Part shown: piece by piece, positions 48,619-60,618 of the stretch | Layout: each line of letters opens with the position of its first letter | Position numbering within the stretch: the first letter of the stretch is position 1 | Assembly (NCBI RefSeq): GCF_025499465.1 | Contig: NZ_JAIMCA010000007.1 | Span: 124,001 to 188,000 of the forward strand | Source of the DNA: Allobosea sp. BH3 | Lineage (GTDB): Bacteria; Pseudomonadota; Alphaproteobacteria; Rhizobiales; Beijerinckiaceae | Length of the DNA stretch: 64,000 nucleotides | Reading direction: 5' to 3' | The notes under the pieces: model-generated | Told to the model about the DNA's origin: nothing | What the model saw: only the letters and a program-made list of their open reading frames with translations | Databases searched by the model: none | Program-made: the position numbers and the translations under genes

Positions 48619-50066
48619 CCCCGCTCACCGATATCGGCCTGTTGGCCGAACGCTATGATCTCGTCGTGGTGGGCGCCGGCCCGGCCGGCCTTTCCGCCGC
48701 TGCCCGCGCCGCCGAGCTCGGCCTGTCGGTTCTGCTTGTCGACGAGAACCCGGCGCCCGGCGGCCAGATCTATCGCGCCATCACCACGACCCCGGTGAAG
48801 GACCGTGCCATCCTCGGCGAGGATTACTGGCGCGGTGCCGACATCGTCGGCCGCTTCGAACGCGCGAAGGCTTCCTATGCGGCAGGCTGTACGGTCTGGG
48901 CGCTCGGCTCCGACGAGGCGCAGCCCGAGCTTTTCGAGCTCGGCCTGTCTCTCGGCGGCAAGGCGCGCATGATCGCAGCCTCGCAGGTCATCCTCGCCAC
49001 CGGCGCGCAGGAGCGTCCCTTCCCGATTCCAGGCTGGACGCTGCCCGGCGTGATGACGGCCGGCGCCGCGCAGATCGCGCTGAAGGGTTCCGGCATCGTC
49101 CCGGCCGGCCGGACCGTCATCGCCGGCTGCGGACCGCTGCTCTATCTGCTGGCGAGCCAGCTCGCGGCGGCCGGCGCGGAGATCGTCGCTGTGCTCGACA
49201 CCACGCCGAAGCGCAACTGGAGCAAGGCGCTCGCCGCCTTCCCGGAGTTCCTGCGCTCCCCCTATCTCGCCAAGGGCTTGAAGCTGATGGCTCAGACGCG
49301 GCGCAAGCTGCGCTTCGTTTCCGGCGTCACCGGGCTCGCCGCCAAGGGCGAGGGCGCGCTCGCCTCCGCCACGGTGGAGCGCGGCGGCGCTTCCGAGACA
49401 ATCGCCTGCGACACGCTGCTGCTGCATCAGGGCGTGATCCCCGGCATCAACCTCTCCAGTGCAGCCGGCTGCGAACACCTCTTCGACAGCGAGCAGCATT
49501 GCTGGGTTCCCCGGCTCGACAGCTGGTTTGCGTCTTCCGTGCCGGGCATCGCCATCGCGGGTGACGGCGCCGGCATCGGCGGAGCCGAGAGCGCGGCCTT
49601 GCGCGGCGAGGTCGCGGCCTTCGATGCCGCCCGCCGACTCGGGCGCCTGACGCGAGACGAGCGCGACCGGCAGGCCGCTCCGATCCGGGCCGGTCTGGAA
49701 CGCACCTTGCGCGGCCGCCGCTTCCTCGATCTGCTCTACAAGCCCGCCCTGCAGTTCCTGGCGCCGAAGGACGAGACCATCGTCTGCCGCTGCGAGGAAG
49801 TCACCGCCGGGCAGATCCGCGATACGGCACGGCGCCTCGGCGTCACCGGCCCGAACCAGATGAAGGCCTTCCTGCGCTGCGGCATGGGCCCCTGCCAGGG
49901 CCGGCTTTGCGGGCCGACCGTGGTCGAGCTGATCTCCGAGGTGCGCGGCACCAGCCCGGCCGAAACCGGCTATTATCGCCTGCGCCCGCCGGTAAAGCCT
50001 GTGACCCTCGCAGAGCTCGCGGCGCTGCCGCAGACGGACGGGTCCGTGAAGGCGGTCGTGCGGTGA
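48615..50066 (+). CDS. NAD(P)/FAD-dependent oxidoreductase with BFD-type [2Fe-2S] domain (alpha subunit)
   Basis: A 483-residue large subunit. FAD motif V-V-V-G-A-G-P-A-G-L-S near 18, P-G-G-Q-I-Y-R near 48, a second Rossmann motif T-V-I-A-G-C-G-P-L near 165, and a C-terminal bacterioferritin-associated-ferredoxin-like cluster site: C-R-C-E-E-V near 393 and C-G-M-G-P-C-Q-G-R-L-C-G near 421. The layout is that of OoxA/HcnB-type subunits. The GTG start at 48615 sits behind GAGGAGG and overlaps the previous stop as GTGA. Confidence 0.92.
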   Translation: MTPLTDIGLLAERYDLVVVGAGPAGLSAAARAAELGLSVLLVDENPAPGGQIYRAITTTPVKDRAILGEDYWRGADIVGRFERAKASYAAGCTVWALGSDEAQPELFELGLSLGGKARMIAASQVILATGAQERPFPIPGWTLPGVMTAGAAQIALKGSGIVPAGRTVIAGCGPLLYLLASQLAAAGAEIVAVLDTTPKRNWSKALAAFPEFLRSPYLAKGLKLMAQTRRKLRFVSGVTGLAAKGEGALASATVERGGASETIACDTLLLHQGVIPGINLSSAAGCEHLFDSEQHCWVPRLDSWFASSVPGIAIAGDGAGIGGAESAALRGEVAAFDAARRLGRLTRDERDRQAAPIRAGLERTLRGRRFLDLLYKPALQFLAPKDETIVCRCEEVTAGQIRDTARRLGVTGPNQMKAFLRCGMGPCQGRLCGPTVVELISEVRGTSPAETGYYRLRPPVKPVTLAELAALPQTDGSVKAVVR

Positions 50067-51190
50067 GCATCGGGCGGGCCAGCGCCGACGTCATCGTCAT
50101 CGGCGGCGGCATCCATGGCTGCTCGACGGCGCTGCACTGCGCGCTGCGCGGGCTCTCGGTCATCCTGATCGAGAAGGACCATGCCGGCCGCCACGCCTCC
50201 GGCGTCAATGCCGGCGGCGTGCGCCAGCTCGCCCGCCACGTCGCCGAGATCCCGCTCTCCAACGCCTCGATGGCGATCTGGCACCATATCGAAGAGCTGG
50301 TCGACGACGATTGCGGCTTCACCAGCGACGGGCAGGTGATGGTTGCCGAGAACGAGGCCGACCTCGCGAATTGCCGCGCCCGCGTGGACGACCTCAACCT
50401 GCGCGGCTTTCACCATGAGGAGCTGATCGACGCGAAGGAATTGCGCGAGATCGTCCCGGCCGTCTCGGATGACTGCCCCGGCGGCGTGATTTCGCGCGGC
50501 GACGGCGCGGCCATTCCCTTGCGCGCCACCCAGGCCTTCAAGCTCAAGGCGCAGAGCGTCGGTGTCGACGTCCGCGAGGGCGTGCGCGTCACCAGGGTGG
50601 AGCGTGATGGGACCAATTGGCGCGTCGTCACCGATGCGGGTGATTTCCTCTCGCCGCGCATCGTCAACGCCGCCGGTGCCTGGGGGGATCGCATCGCCGC
50701 CGATCTCGACGAGCCGGTCCCGCTCGAGGCCGTCGCGCCGATGCTGTCCATCACGGCGCCGTTGCCGGCCTTCATCAAGCCTGTGGTGATCCTGCGGGGC
50801 CGCAAGCTCTCCTTCAAGCAGTTTGGCAACGGCACAGTGCTGATCGGTGGAGGCTATCTCGGCCGCGCAATCCGGGACGAGAACCGCACGATCCTCGACT
50901 GGGCGAAGCTCGGCTCCAACATGAAGACTGTGTGGGACCTGTTCCCGATCATGCGCGGGGCCTCCATCGTCCGCTCCTGGGCCGGGATCGAAGGCAAGAC
51001 CGCCGACGATCTGCCGGTCTTCGGCCGGAGCGCGAAGCATGAGGGCGTCTATTACCAGTTCGGCTTTTCGCTGCACGGCTTCCAACTCGGCCCCGGCGCC
51101 GGCGCCGTGATGGCGGAGATCATCGCTACCGGCCGCAGCAACGTGCCCATCGACGGGCTCGGCATCGAGCGTTTTGCACCGGCGCATTGA
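50063..51190 (+). CDS. second FAD-dependent amino-acid oxidase-like protein
   Basis: A 375-residue DAO-family flavoprotein: V-I-V-I-G-G-G-I-H-G-C-S near 11, G-R-H-A-S-G-V-N-A-G-G-V-R near 42, and G-F-S-L-H-G-F-Q-L-G-P-G near the end. It is clearly different from the DadA-like gene at 47196, so the operon has two distinct flavoprotein oxidases. The GTG start at 50063 overlaps the preceding stop (GTGA). It could be an alternative catalytic subunit or act on a second metabolite, such as a product of the first reaction. Confidence 0.9.
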   Translation: MSIGRASADVIVIGGGIHGCSTALHCALRGLSVILIEKDHAGRHASGVNAGGVRQLARHVAEIPLSNASMAIWHHIEELVDDDCGFTSDGQVMVAENEADLANCRARVDDLNLRGFHHEELIDAKELREIVPAVSDDCPGGVISRGDGAAIPLRATQAFKLKAQSVGVDVREGVRVTRVERDGTNWRVVTDAGDFLSPRIVNAAGAWGDRIAADLDEPVPLEAVAPMLSITAPLPAFIKPVVILRGRKLSFKQFGNGTVLIGGGYLGRAIRDENRTILDWAKLGSNMKTVWDLFPIMRGASIVRSWAGIEGKTADDLPVFGRSAKHEGVYYQFGFSLHGFQLGPGAGAVMAEIIATGRSNVPIDGLGIERFAPAH

Positions 51191-51214
51191 ATTCAATCCC
51201 AAAGGAGAACGACC

Positions 51215-51559
51215 ATGACCATCAAGCGCAGCATCAAGACGCCGATCCAGAACCGCATCGTCGAAACCGGCAACCTCGTCTTCGTCGGCGGCTGCATCGC
51301 GGACGACACCAGCAAGACCATGGGCCCGCAGACCGAGAACATCCTCGGCAAGATCGAGGGCTATCTCCGCGAGGTCGGGCTCGACCGCAAGGCGATCGTC
51401 GCCGCGCAGATCTTCGTGACCGACCTGTCGCAGAAGAAGGAGATGGACGCCGCCTGGACCGGCTTCTTCGGCGATGAATTGCCGACGCGCGCCACGGTCG
51501 GCGTCGCCGATCTCGGCGGCGGCGCGATGATCGAGGTGGTCGTCACCGCCGCGAGGTAG
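51215..51559 (+). CDS. RidA family enamine/imine deaminase
   Basis: A 114-residue RidA (YjgF/UK114) protein. The sequence holds T-G-N-L-V-F-V-G-G-C-I-A-D near 19, E-N-I-L-G-K-I-E-G-Y-L-R-E-V-G near 43, and P-T-R-A-T-V-G-V-A-D-L near 92, where Arg is the conserved substrate-binding residue. RidA hydrolyses the reactive 2-aminoacrylate-type or cyclic imines produced by amine oxidases, so it fits as the last gene of this oxidative operon. AAGGAG precedes the ATG. Confidence 0.92.
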   Translation: MTIKRSIKTPIQNRIVETGNLVFVGGCIADDTSKTMGPQTENILGKIEGYLREVGLDRKAIVAAQIFVTDLSQKKEMDAAWTGFFGDELPTRATVGVADLGGGAMIEVVVTAAR

Positions 51560-51594
51560 TAGCTGTTATGGCTCGCTCCCCAGGAGGCTGAGCC

Positions 51595-51987
51595 ATGATG
51601 CGCCGATTGCTCCTGCTGTTCCTGCTCGCGATGGCGTCTCCGGCTGCCGCGCAGATCGGCACGCCAAGCACCGGGCCGCTCGTTCCGGGCGGCCCCCGGC
51701 AGGGGCTCGGCCCGCCCTCGCTCAGCGACAGCGTGCCGGATATCCGCTTGCACGCGCCGGGCGGCGGCATTCCGGGCGCCGGACCGCCGATCGATGGCGG
51801 TGTCCGATCCTGGCAGCCGTCTCCGCGAGTCGGGCCCCAGACGGTTGAAGGATACAGGACGCGCGCGGAAGGTCGTCATTGCCGGACGCCGCAGCGTGTC
51901 TGCTATCTCGCGGCACCGGCGCGGCTCGGCAACAATTGCTCCTGCCGAACCGCAAATGGAAGGGTGCGCGGCCGCGTCTCTTCCTAG
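51595..51987 (+). CDS. small secreted Gly/Pro-rich protein
   Basis: A 130-residue protein of unknown function. A clear signal peptide (M-M-R-R-L-L-L-L-F-L-L-A-M-A-S-P-A-A-A-Q) precedes a low-complexity Gly/Pro-rich segment (about 22-80) and a C-terminal Cys cluster (H-C-R-T-P-Q-R-V-C near 100, N-C-S-C-R near 114). AGGAGG lies seven bases before the ATG. It may be exported and disulphide-bonded. It begins 35 bases after ridA but has no evident link to it. Confidence 0.7.
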   Translation: MMRRLLLLFLLAMASPAAAQIGTPSTGPLVPGGPRQGLGPPSLSDSVPDIRLHAPGGGIPGAGPPIDGGVRSWQPSPRVGPQTVEGYRTRAEGRHCRTPQRVCYLAAPARLGNNCSCRTANGRVRGRVSS

Positions 51988-52033
51988 GGCATGCCCGTTT
52001 TGCTCCGGAACGATGCCCTCGGTCGGGGGGCTC

Positions 52034-53455
52034 TCACACCACCTCGAACCACGCCCACACCCCCAGATCGAACCGCTCGAGCACCGTCGATGAGACCAGC
52101 CAGCGCCCAGGGTTGTCGGCGATGAAGGCGATGTGCAGCTTTTTCCGCTCGGGAATCTGCACGGTGTCGAGGAAATAGGGCTCCCAGCCGTCATCGAGTG
52201 GGTGCAGCAGCCGAAAGGCGTGGCCATGCACATGCATCGGCTGGATGAAGGCGGTGCGGTTGTCGATCGCCAGCACGATCGGCGTGCCGCGCTTGACGCT
52301 GAACAGCGGCTTTCCCTGGAGGCTGCCGGTGCCGCCATTCACCTGCCAGGGGCGGGCGAGGTCGAGGCCGGTGAAGTCGAGCTTGTCCTCCGCCAGCTTC
52401 GCGCCGCCCTCGATGACGATCTCGGCGCGGGTCGCATCCTGCATCCTGACCGCGGCGGGCAGGGCCGGATTGGGCCTCAGCGTTGGCGGGGCAGCGGGAC
52501 GGGCCTGCTTCTGGCCCTCGGTGACGATCCTGACCAGCGGCAGGCCGCCTCCGATCAGGGCCGTGACGCTGGCCGAGGCGCCGGCTTCCTCCGGCAGGTC
52601 GAGGATCACGTCGTAGCGCGTGCCCGGCGCGAAGGGCAGCTGTGCCCGCACCGGCTCGAAGGTTTCGGTCGGCTGGCTGTCGACGGCGATCACGACCGCT
52701 TTCCCGCCGTCGAAGCGCAGCCGCATGATCCGGGCGTTGCAGGCATTGGCCAGGCGCAGGCGGATGCGTGCGCCGGGCCTGGCCGTGACGGGTTGGGGCG
52801 GCGAGCGGCCGTTCACCGTGAGCCAGCTGCCCAGCCGCCCGGCCGAGGCCGCGGCATTGCCCTGCAGCGCGAAGGGCTGGATCGCCTGATCGTCGCCGAT
52901 CAGCCAGTCGGTCACGAGCACGGGCAGGTCGAGATCGACGAGCGGCGGTTCCTTCTCCTCGACGATGACGAGGCCGGCGAGGCCCCGTCCCGAAGGCTCG
53001 GACGAGCCGCCGAGGACGAGCGCGCGGTAGAGCAGGGTGCCGCTGTCAGGCGGCGTCAGCCGGCATTCGGCGCTCTCGCCCGGCGCGATGGGGGGCTGGC
53101 TGAAGCCGCCGACCCCGTCGCGCGCCGCTTCGCCGCGCAGGCCGTAAGCGTGCAGCCCGAGCGGGGCTGTCGTCGTGTTCTCCAGCGTGAAGCCCAGCGT
53201 CTCGCCGTGTTTGACGCGCAGCACCGGGCCGGGCGTCGCGCCGTCGAAGGCCCAGATATCGGTCTCCGCGGCGGGGGCAGGGCGCAGTCGGACCTTGGCC
53301 GGACCCGCGACAATGGTCCGCTGCTGAAGCGCGGCTGCGGGCGCCGGCTGCTGCGTGAGACCGGGCAGCGGGGCGAGCAGGGTCGTGCCGCTGATTCCTG
53401 CGAGAAAATGGCGGCGAGTGGTGAGCGCTGCGCGGGCGGACGGCGGTTTCCTCAT
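52034..53455 (-). CDS. multicopper-oxidase-fold protein lacking most copper ligands
   Basis: A 473-residue three-cupredoxin protein with a Tat signal (T-T-R-R-H-F-L-A-G-I-S-G). It resembles CueO/SufI in layout. The third motif H-V-H-G-H is kept (408-412). The other copper motifs are altered: HWHG is L-H-A-Y-G, the WYHSH position reads L-L-Y-R-A-L, and the final HCHxxxH...M stretch is G-R-W-L-V-S-S-T-V-L-E-R-F-D-L-G-V at 450-466. It probably cannot hold a type 1 or a full trinuclear centre and may be structural, as FtsP/SufI is. It is convergent with the small secreted protein gene. Confidence 0.88.
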   Translation of the reverse strand: MRKPPSARAALTTRRHFLAGISGTTLLAPLPGLTQQPAPAAALQQRTIVAGPAKVRLRPAPAAETDIWAFDGATPGPVLRVKHGETLGFTLENTTTAPLGLHAYGLRGEAARDGVGGFSQPPIAPGESAECRLTPPDSGTLLYRALVLGGSSEPSGRGLAGLVIVEEKEPPLVDLDLPVLVTDWLIGDDQAIQPFALQGNAAASAGRLGSWLTVNGRSPPQPVTARPGARIRLRLANACNARIMRLRFDGGKAVVIAVDSQPTETFEPVRAQLPFAPGTRYDVILDLPEEAGASASVTALIGGGLPLVRIVTEGQKQARPAAPPTLRPNPALPAAVRMQDATRAEIVIEGGAKLAEDKLDFTGLDLARPWQVNGGTGSLQGKPLFSVKRGTPIVLAIDNRTAFIQPMHVHGHAFRLLHPLDDGWEPYFLDTVQIPERKKLHIAFIADNPGRWLVSSTVLERFDLGVWAWFEVV

Positions 53456-53653
53456 TCCTTATCGCATAATGCGCACGAGGCGCTCTGGCGAGAGGGCTCC
53501 GAAAACGGCCTCGTGCCGGGCCCGGAGGGGGCTGCTCCGGCTTCTTTGCAGAACCGTCATTTTTTTGCTGCATGGCGCGGCCGAAATGCGTATAGCCCTG
53601 CGGCTTGACGATGGCCGCGCTGCGTTTGCTCGCGCGCAGCGCTATCGGGGCCG

Positions 53654-53738
53654 GCGGGCGTGGCGGAATTGGTAGACGCACTGGTTTTAGGTACCAGCGG
53701 CGAAAGTCGTGGGGGTTCGAGTCCCTCCGCCCGCACCA
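53654..53738 (+). tRNA. tRNA-Leu (UAG)
   Basis: An 85-base tRNA with encoded CCA. The acceptor GCGGGCG pairs with CGCCCGC; the anticodon stem-loop CTGGT-TTTAGGT-ACCAG gives anticodon TAG; the variable arm is long, as in class II tRNAs; GGTTCGAGTCC forms the T-arm. A weak TTGACG at 53605-53610 could be part of its promoter. It lies upstream of the trigger factor gene. Confidence 0.96.
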
Positions 53739-53933
53739 CCGGTCAAGATCATCGCGTGCCCTTGCGGGCGCGGAAAACGGTGATCGATGCGTTTGTTGGC
53801 GCATCGGATTTCTCCGAAAGGTGGTTCCCACTTTTCGGGCCGATGCGAGGGATTTTCGCGAGCGCGGCGGCGGTCGAAACCGGCGCCGCGCTTTGGACAT
53901 TGAGACTTAAGAGAGCTGTTGGCGGATCATAAA

Positions 53934-55364
53934 ATGAACGTGACCGAAACCCTGTCCCAGGGCCTCAAGCGCGAATTCCAGGTGGTGCTGAACGCCGCCG
54001 ATCTGAAGACCAGGCTCGATGACAGCCTCCAGGACCTCCAGGGCAAGGCCAAGATCAACGGCTTCCGTCCGGGCAAGGTGCCGGTCGCGCATCTGCGCCG
54101 CCTCTATGGCCGCTCGGTCATGTCCGACGTGCTGCAGAATGCCGTCAACGAGGCGAACCAGAAGATCGTCGCCGACAACAACCTGAAGCTCGCCTTCGAG
54201 CCGCAGATCCGCTTCCCCGAGAACAAGGAAGAGATCGAGGCCGCGATGGAGGCCAAGGGCGATCTCGCCTTCACCGTCGCGCTCGAGGTTCTGCCGAAGA
54301 TCGAGCTTGCCGACCTGTCGGACGTCTCGCTGCTCAAGCCCGTCGCCGAGGTTCCGGAGACAGAAGTCGACGCCGCTCTGGAGCGCATGGCCGCCGGCAA
54401 CCGCACCTTTGCGGCGAAGGGCGCCAAGGCCAAGGCCGAGAAGGGCGACCGCCTGATCATCTCGTTCGTCGGCACGCTCGACGGCGAGAAGTTCGATGGC
54501 GGCACGGGCGAGGCCATTCCGCTCGATCTCGGCGCCGGCCAGTTCATCCCCGGCTTCGAGGAGCAGCTCGAGGGCGTCAAGACGGGTGATACCCGCACCG
54601 TCAAGGTGACCTTCCCCGAGAACTATGGCGCGGCCCAGCTTGCCGGCAAGCCGGCCGAGTTCGAGGTCACGGTCACCGAGGTGCAGGGCCCCGAGGCCGT
54701 CAAGATCGACGACGAGCTCGCCAAGGCCTTCGGCATGGAGTCGCTCGAGGCGCTGAAGACCGCCGTGCGCGAGCAGCTCGGCCGCGACTTCCAGGCCCAG
54801 TCCCGCCGCAAGCTCAAGAAGGGCCTGCTCGACGCGCTCGACGGCAAGTATGGCTTCGAGCTGCCGCCGACGCTGGTCGAGCAGGAGTTCTCCTCGGTCT
54901 GGAGCCAGGTCGAGGCCGATATGAAGCAGGCCAACAAGACCTTCGCCGACGAGGACACCACCGAGGACGCCGCCCGCGCCGACTATCGCAAGATCGCCGA
55001 GCGCCGCGTGCGCCTGGGCCTTGTGCTGGCGGAGATCGGCGAGCAGGCCAAGGTCCAGATCTCGGATGACGAGGTCACTCAGGCCCTGATCGAGCGCGCC
55101 CGCCAGTTCCCGGGCCAGGAGAAGCAGGTCTGGGAGTTCTACCAGAAGAACCCGCAGGCTCTCGCCGAGATCCGCGCCCCGATCTTCGAGGAGAAGGTCG
55201 TCGACCATCTGCTCGGCCAGGTGAAGGTCGAGGACCAGACCGTCTCCCGCGAGGCGCTCTACGCCGACGACGACGCGGAGGAGGCCGCCGAGGCCAAGCC
55301 GAAGAAGGCTGCCGCAAAGAAGAGCAAGAAGGCTGAAGAGAAGGCTGACGAAGCCTCAGCCTGA
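53934..55364 (+). CDS. tig: trigger factor
   Basis: A 476-residue ribosome-associated chaperone and prolyl isomerase. The ribosome-binding signature G-F-R-P-G-K-V-P lies at 43-50. The FKBP-like PPIase domain (about 155-245) has [11 protein letters not shown] and [14 protein letters not shown]. The C-terminal chaperone arms extend to about 440, and a Lys/Ala/Glu-rich tail follows. The ATG at 53934 opens the family sequence [10 protein letters not shown]. It heads the protein quality-control block tig-clpP-clpX-lon. Confidence 0.97.
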   Translation: MNVTETLSQGLKREFQVVLNAADLKTRLDDSLQDLQGKAKINGFRPGKVPVAHLRRLYGRSVMSDVLQNAVNEANQKIVADNNLKLAFEPQIRFPENKEEIEAAMEAKGDLAFTVALEVLPKIELADLSDVSLLKPVAEVPETEVDAALERMAAGNRTFAAKGAKAKAEKGDRLIISFVGTLDGEKFDGGTGEAIPLDLGAGQFIPGFEEQLEGVKTGDTRTVKVTFPENYGAAQLAGKPAEFEVTVTEVQGPEAVKIDDELAKAFGMESLEALKTAVREQLGRDFQAQSRRKLKKGLLDALDGKYGFELPPTLVEQEFSSVWSQVEADMKQANKTFADEDTTEDAARADYRKIAERRVRLGLVLAEIGEQAKVQISDDEVTQALIERARQFPGQEKQVWEFYQKNPQALAEIRAPIFEEKVVDHLLGQVKVEDQTVSREALYADDDAEEAAEAKPKKAAAKKSKKAEEKADEASA

Positions 55365-55396
55365 GCGCCTCGGAAACCTTAATCCGAAACAATCGC

Positions 55397-55431
55397 GCCG
55401 CCGGCCCTGCGACCGGCGGCGTTTCCCTTTT
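55397..55431 (+). terminator. rho-independent terminator after tig
   Basis: GCCGCCGG (55397-55404) pairs with CCGGCGGC (55413-55420) around an 8-base loop, followed by GTTTCCCTTTT. It starts 33 bases after the tig stop codon. Confidence 0.8.
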
Positions 55432-55525
55432 CAGGCGCGATTCCCGTGCTTATGTGGGTGTCTTCCAGGACACCGCCGATTCGACAAACAGCCGCTCAAC
55501 GGCGCTCTCACCCGAGGACTGATCC

Positions 55526-56149
55526 ATGCTTCGCGATCCGATCGAGACCTACAACAATCTCGTGCCGATGGTGGTCGAGCAGTCGAGCCGCGGCGAGCGC
55601 GCCTTCGACATCTACTCGCGCCTGCTGCGCGAGCGCATCATCTTCCTGACCGGTCCGGTCGAGGATTATTCCGCGTCGCTGATCGTGGCGCAGCTGCTGT
55701 TCCTCGAGGCGGAAAACCCGAAGAAGGAAATCTCCTTCTACATCAACTCGCCGGGCGGCGTGGTGACGTCGGGCCTGTCGATCTACGACACGATGCAGTT
55801 CATCCGCTGCCCGGTCACGACATTGTGCGTCGGCCAGGCCGCCTCGATGGGCTCGCTGCTGCTGACCGCCGGAGCCAAGGACATGCGCTTCGCCCTGCCG
55901 AACGCCCGCATCATGGTTCACCAGCCGTCGGGCGGCTATCAGGGCCAGGTCACCGACATCCTGATCCACGCCAAGGAAGTCGAAAGCCTCAAGAAGCGGC
56001 TCAACGAAATCTACGTGAGGCACACCGGCCGTCCCTATGAGGATATCCACAACGCTCTCGAGCGCGACAACTTCATGACCGCCGAGCAGGCTCGCGACTT
56101 CGGCCTGATCGACAAGGTCATCGATAAGCGCCCTGAGGACGCTGCCTGA
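55526..56149 (+). CDS. clpP: ATP-dependent Clp protease proteolytic subunit
   Basis: A 207-residue serine protease subunit that forms the ClpP double ring. The catalytic triad is visible: Ser107 in G-Q-A-A-S-M-G-S, His132 in M-V-H-Q-P-S-G-G and Asp181 in E-R-D-N-F-M. The oxyanion motif I-N-S-P-G-G is near 73-78. Length and sequence are standard. It is followed 294 bases later by clpX. Confidence 0.98.
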   Translation: MLRDPIETYNNLVPMVVEQSSRGERAFDIYSRLLRERIIFLTGPVEDYSASLIVAQLLFLEAENPKKEISFYINSPGGVVTSGLSIYDTMQFIRCPVTTLCVGQAASMGSLLLTAGAKDMRFALPNARIMVHQPSGGYQGQVTDILIHAKEVESLKKRLNEIYVRHTGRPYEDIHNALERDNFMTAEQARDFGLIDKVIDKRPEDAA

Positions 56150-56443
56150 TCAGGAATTCCGGGTGCCGTTTCGCTGCGGCCGATCGTCCCGATGCTGTGA
56201 GTTGGCTTGGACGCACCGCACACCCATATTGAATCGAAACCGGCCCCGTGTTTGCATGGAGTCGGGGGTAAGCGGACCTGGCGCTCCGCTTTGATCCGGT
56301 TTGAAACGGCCCTGCCTGCCTTGCGTACCGGAACGGGTCGTTAACCAGATCATCGTGATCTGAGTGCTTATTTATGACGGAGAGACGACGCCACATGCGC
56401 CTCGGTGGATGTGGCCTCAGGGCTCCGGAACTGGAGATGGACA

Positions 56444-57709
56444 ATGGCTAACAAGCCCAGCGGCGACTCCAAGAGCACGCTGTACTGCTCTTTCTGCGGG
56501 AAGAGCCAACACGAGGTCCGGAAGCTGATTGCCGGCCCGACGGTGTTCATCTGCGATGAATGCGTCGAGCTCTGCATGGACATCATCCGCGAGGAATCGA
56601 AATCCGCGCTGGTGAAGTCGAAGGACGGTGTGCCGACCCCGAAGGAAATCCGCAAGGTTCTGGACGACTACGTCATCGGCCAGGAGCACGCCAAGAAGGT
56701 GCTCTCGGTCGCGGTCCACAACCACTACAAGCGTCTTTCGCACGCGACGAAGCACAACGACGTCGAGCTCGCGAAGTCGAACATCCTGCTGATCGGGCCG
56801 ACCGGCTCGGGCAAGACGCTGCTCGCGCAGACGCTCGCCCGCATCCTCGACGTGCCCTTCACCATGGCCGACGCCACGACGCTGACCGAGGCCGGCTATG
56901 TCGGTGAGGATGTCGAGAACATCATCCTCAAGCTGCTCCAGGCGTCCGACTACAATGTCGAGCGGGCGCAGCGCGGCATCGTCTACATCGACGAGATCGA
57001 CAAGATCAGCCGCAAGTCGGACAACCCGTCGATCACCCGCGATGTCTCGGGCGAGGGCGTCCAGCAGGCGCTGTTGAAGATCATGGAGGGCACGGTCGCT
57101 TCGGTTCCGCCGCAGGGCGGGCGCAAGCATCCGCAGCAGGAGTTCCTGCAGGTCGACACGACCAACATCCTCTTCATCTGCGGCGGCGCCTTCGCCGGCC
57201 TCGACAAGATCATCGCGGGCCGCGGCAAGGGCACCTCGATCGGCTTCGGCGCGACCGTGCAGGCTCCGGACGAGCGCCGGACCGGTGCGATCTTCCGCGA
57301 GGTCGAGCCTGAGGACCTCCTCAAGTTCGGCCTGATCCCGGAGTTCGTCGGCCGCCTGCCGGTGCTGGCGACGCTGGAGGATCTCGACGAGCCGGCGCTG
57401 AAGACCATCCTGACCGAGCCGAAGAACGCGCTGGTCAAGCAGTACCAGCGCCTCTTCGAGATGGAGGACACCCAGCTGACCTTCACGGACGAGGCCGTCA
57501 GCCTGATCGCCCGCAAGGCGATCGAGCGGAAGACCGGCGCGCGCGGCCTGCGCTCGATCATGGAGGGCATCCTGCTCGAGACCATGTACGAGCTGCCGGG
57601 GCTGGAAGGCGTCGAGCAGGTGGTCATCGGCCCCGAGGCGGTGGAGAACAAGGCTCGTCCGCTCTTCATCTATGCGGAGCGTGAGGACGAGAAGTCGGCC
57701 TCGGCTTGA
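56444..57709 (+). CDS. clpX: ATP-dependent Clp protease ATP-binding subunit ClpX
   Basis: A 421-residue AAA+ unfoldase. An N-terminal C4 zinc finger (C-S-F-C near 15, C-D-E-C near 36) recruits adaptors. Walker A is G-P-T-G-S-G-K-T (near 120), Walker B is V-Y-I-D-E-I-D-K-I (near 180). The I-G-F region near 265 is the loop that docks on ClpP. The ATG at 56444 begins the family sequence [10 protein letters not shown]. The 294-base gap from clpP suggests its own promoter. Confidence 0.98.
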   Translation: MANKPSGDSKSTLYCSFCGKSQHEVRKLIAGPTVFICDECVELCMDIIREESKSALVKSKDGVPTPKEIRKVLDDYVIGQEHAKKVLSVAVHNHYKRLSHATKHNDVELAKSNILLIGPTGSGKTLLAQTLARILDVPFTMADATTLTEAGYVGEDVENIILKLLQASDYNVERAQRGIVYIDEIDKISRKSDNPSITRDVSGEGVQQALLKIMEGTVASVPPQGGRKHPQQEFLQVDTTNILFICGGAFAGLDKIIAGRGKGTSIGFGATVQAPDERRTGAIFREVEPEDLLKFGLIPEFVGRLPVLATLEDLDEPALKTILTEPKNALVKQYQRLFEMEDTQLTFTDEAVSLIARKAIERKTGARGLRSIMEGILLETMYELPGLEGVEQVVIGPEAVENKARPLFIYAEREDEKSASA

Positions 57710-57738
57710 GCCGCCTTCCACAGCTTTGTAACAACAGG

Positions 57739-57763
57739 ACGCGCGCCTTTGGCGCGCGTTTTG
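57739..57763 (+). terminator. rho-independent terminator after clpX
   Basis: ACGCGCGCC (57739-57747), loop TTT, GGCGCGCGT (57751-57759), then TTTTG. It lies 30 bases after the clpX stop and separates clpX from lon. Confidence 0.8.
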
Positions 57764-57890
57764 CGTTCGGCCTTCACAGGCCTTCTTTCGGCATTTCGCC
57801 GCGCGAGGGCCATTCGGGATGGAATTGCCGGGAGCCGTCCGTCCGCTCTGCCTCCGTTGCAGGGCAGTGGTGCATGACGCGGAAGGCTCG

Positions 57891-57920
57891 CTTGAAAGCC
57901 GGCGAGGAAGTCTCCACTTT
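57891..57920 (+). promoter_or_regulatory. candidate heat-shock (sigma-32) promoter of lon
   Basis: CTTGAAA at 57891-57897 and CTCCACTTT starting at 57912 are 14 bases apart. The pattern agrees with the heat-shock consensus CTTGAAA-N11-15-CCCCATnT except at two of the -10 bases. It would give a leader of roughly 130 bases before the lon ATG. The 349-base gap 57710-58058 otherwise holds only the clpX terminator and no gene. Confidence 0.5.
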
Positions 57921-58058
57921 AGGTGCACTTGCGAGAGTCGCATGCCTGTCGAGGGTGCGGTGCGCAAGGGCGGAGAAGCGATGGTCGCTTCGGCCGCACA
58001 CGCCTGATCGCTCCGCCCATCTTGGGGGTCCGCCGGGCGCAACTGCAAAGGAACTGCC

Positions 58059-60485
<2,427 letters not shown>

Positions 60486-60512
60486 GGCCAGCAAGGTCTG
60501 AATCGAAAACGG

Positions 60513-60549
60513 AAACCGCCGGCGCCTGCGCCGGCGGTTTTCTTTTTTA
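60513..60549 (+). terminator. strong rho-independent terminator after lon
   Basis: AAACCGCCGGCGC (60513-60525) pairs with GCGCCGGCGGTTT (60528-60540), followed by TTCTTTTTT. It starts about 28 bases after the lon stop. Confidence 0.88.
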
Positions 60550-60618
60550 TGGGCTTCACAAGGCAGGGCGGCCCGAAGCCGCCTCGGCTACGGCGGAGTT
60601 GGCCGGCTAGGAGGCCGT

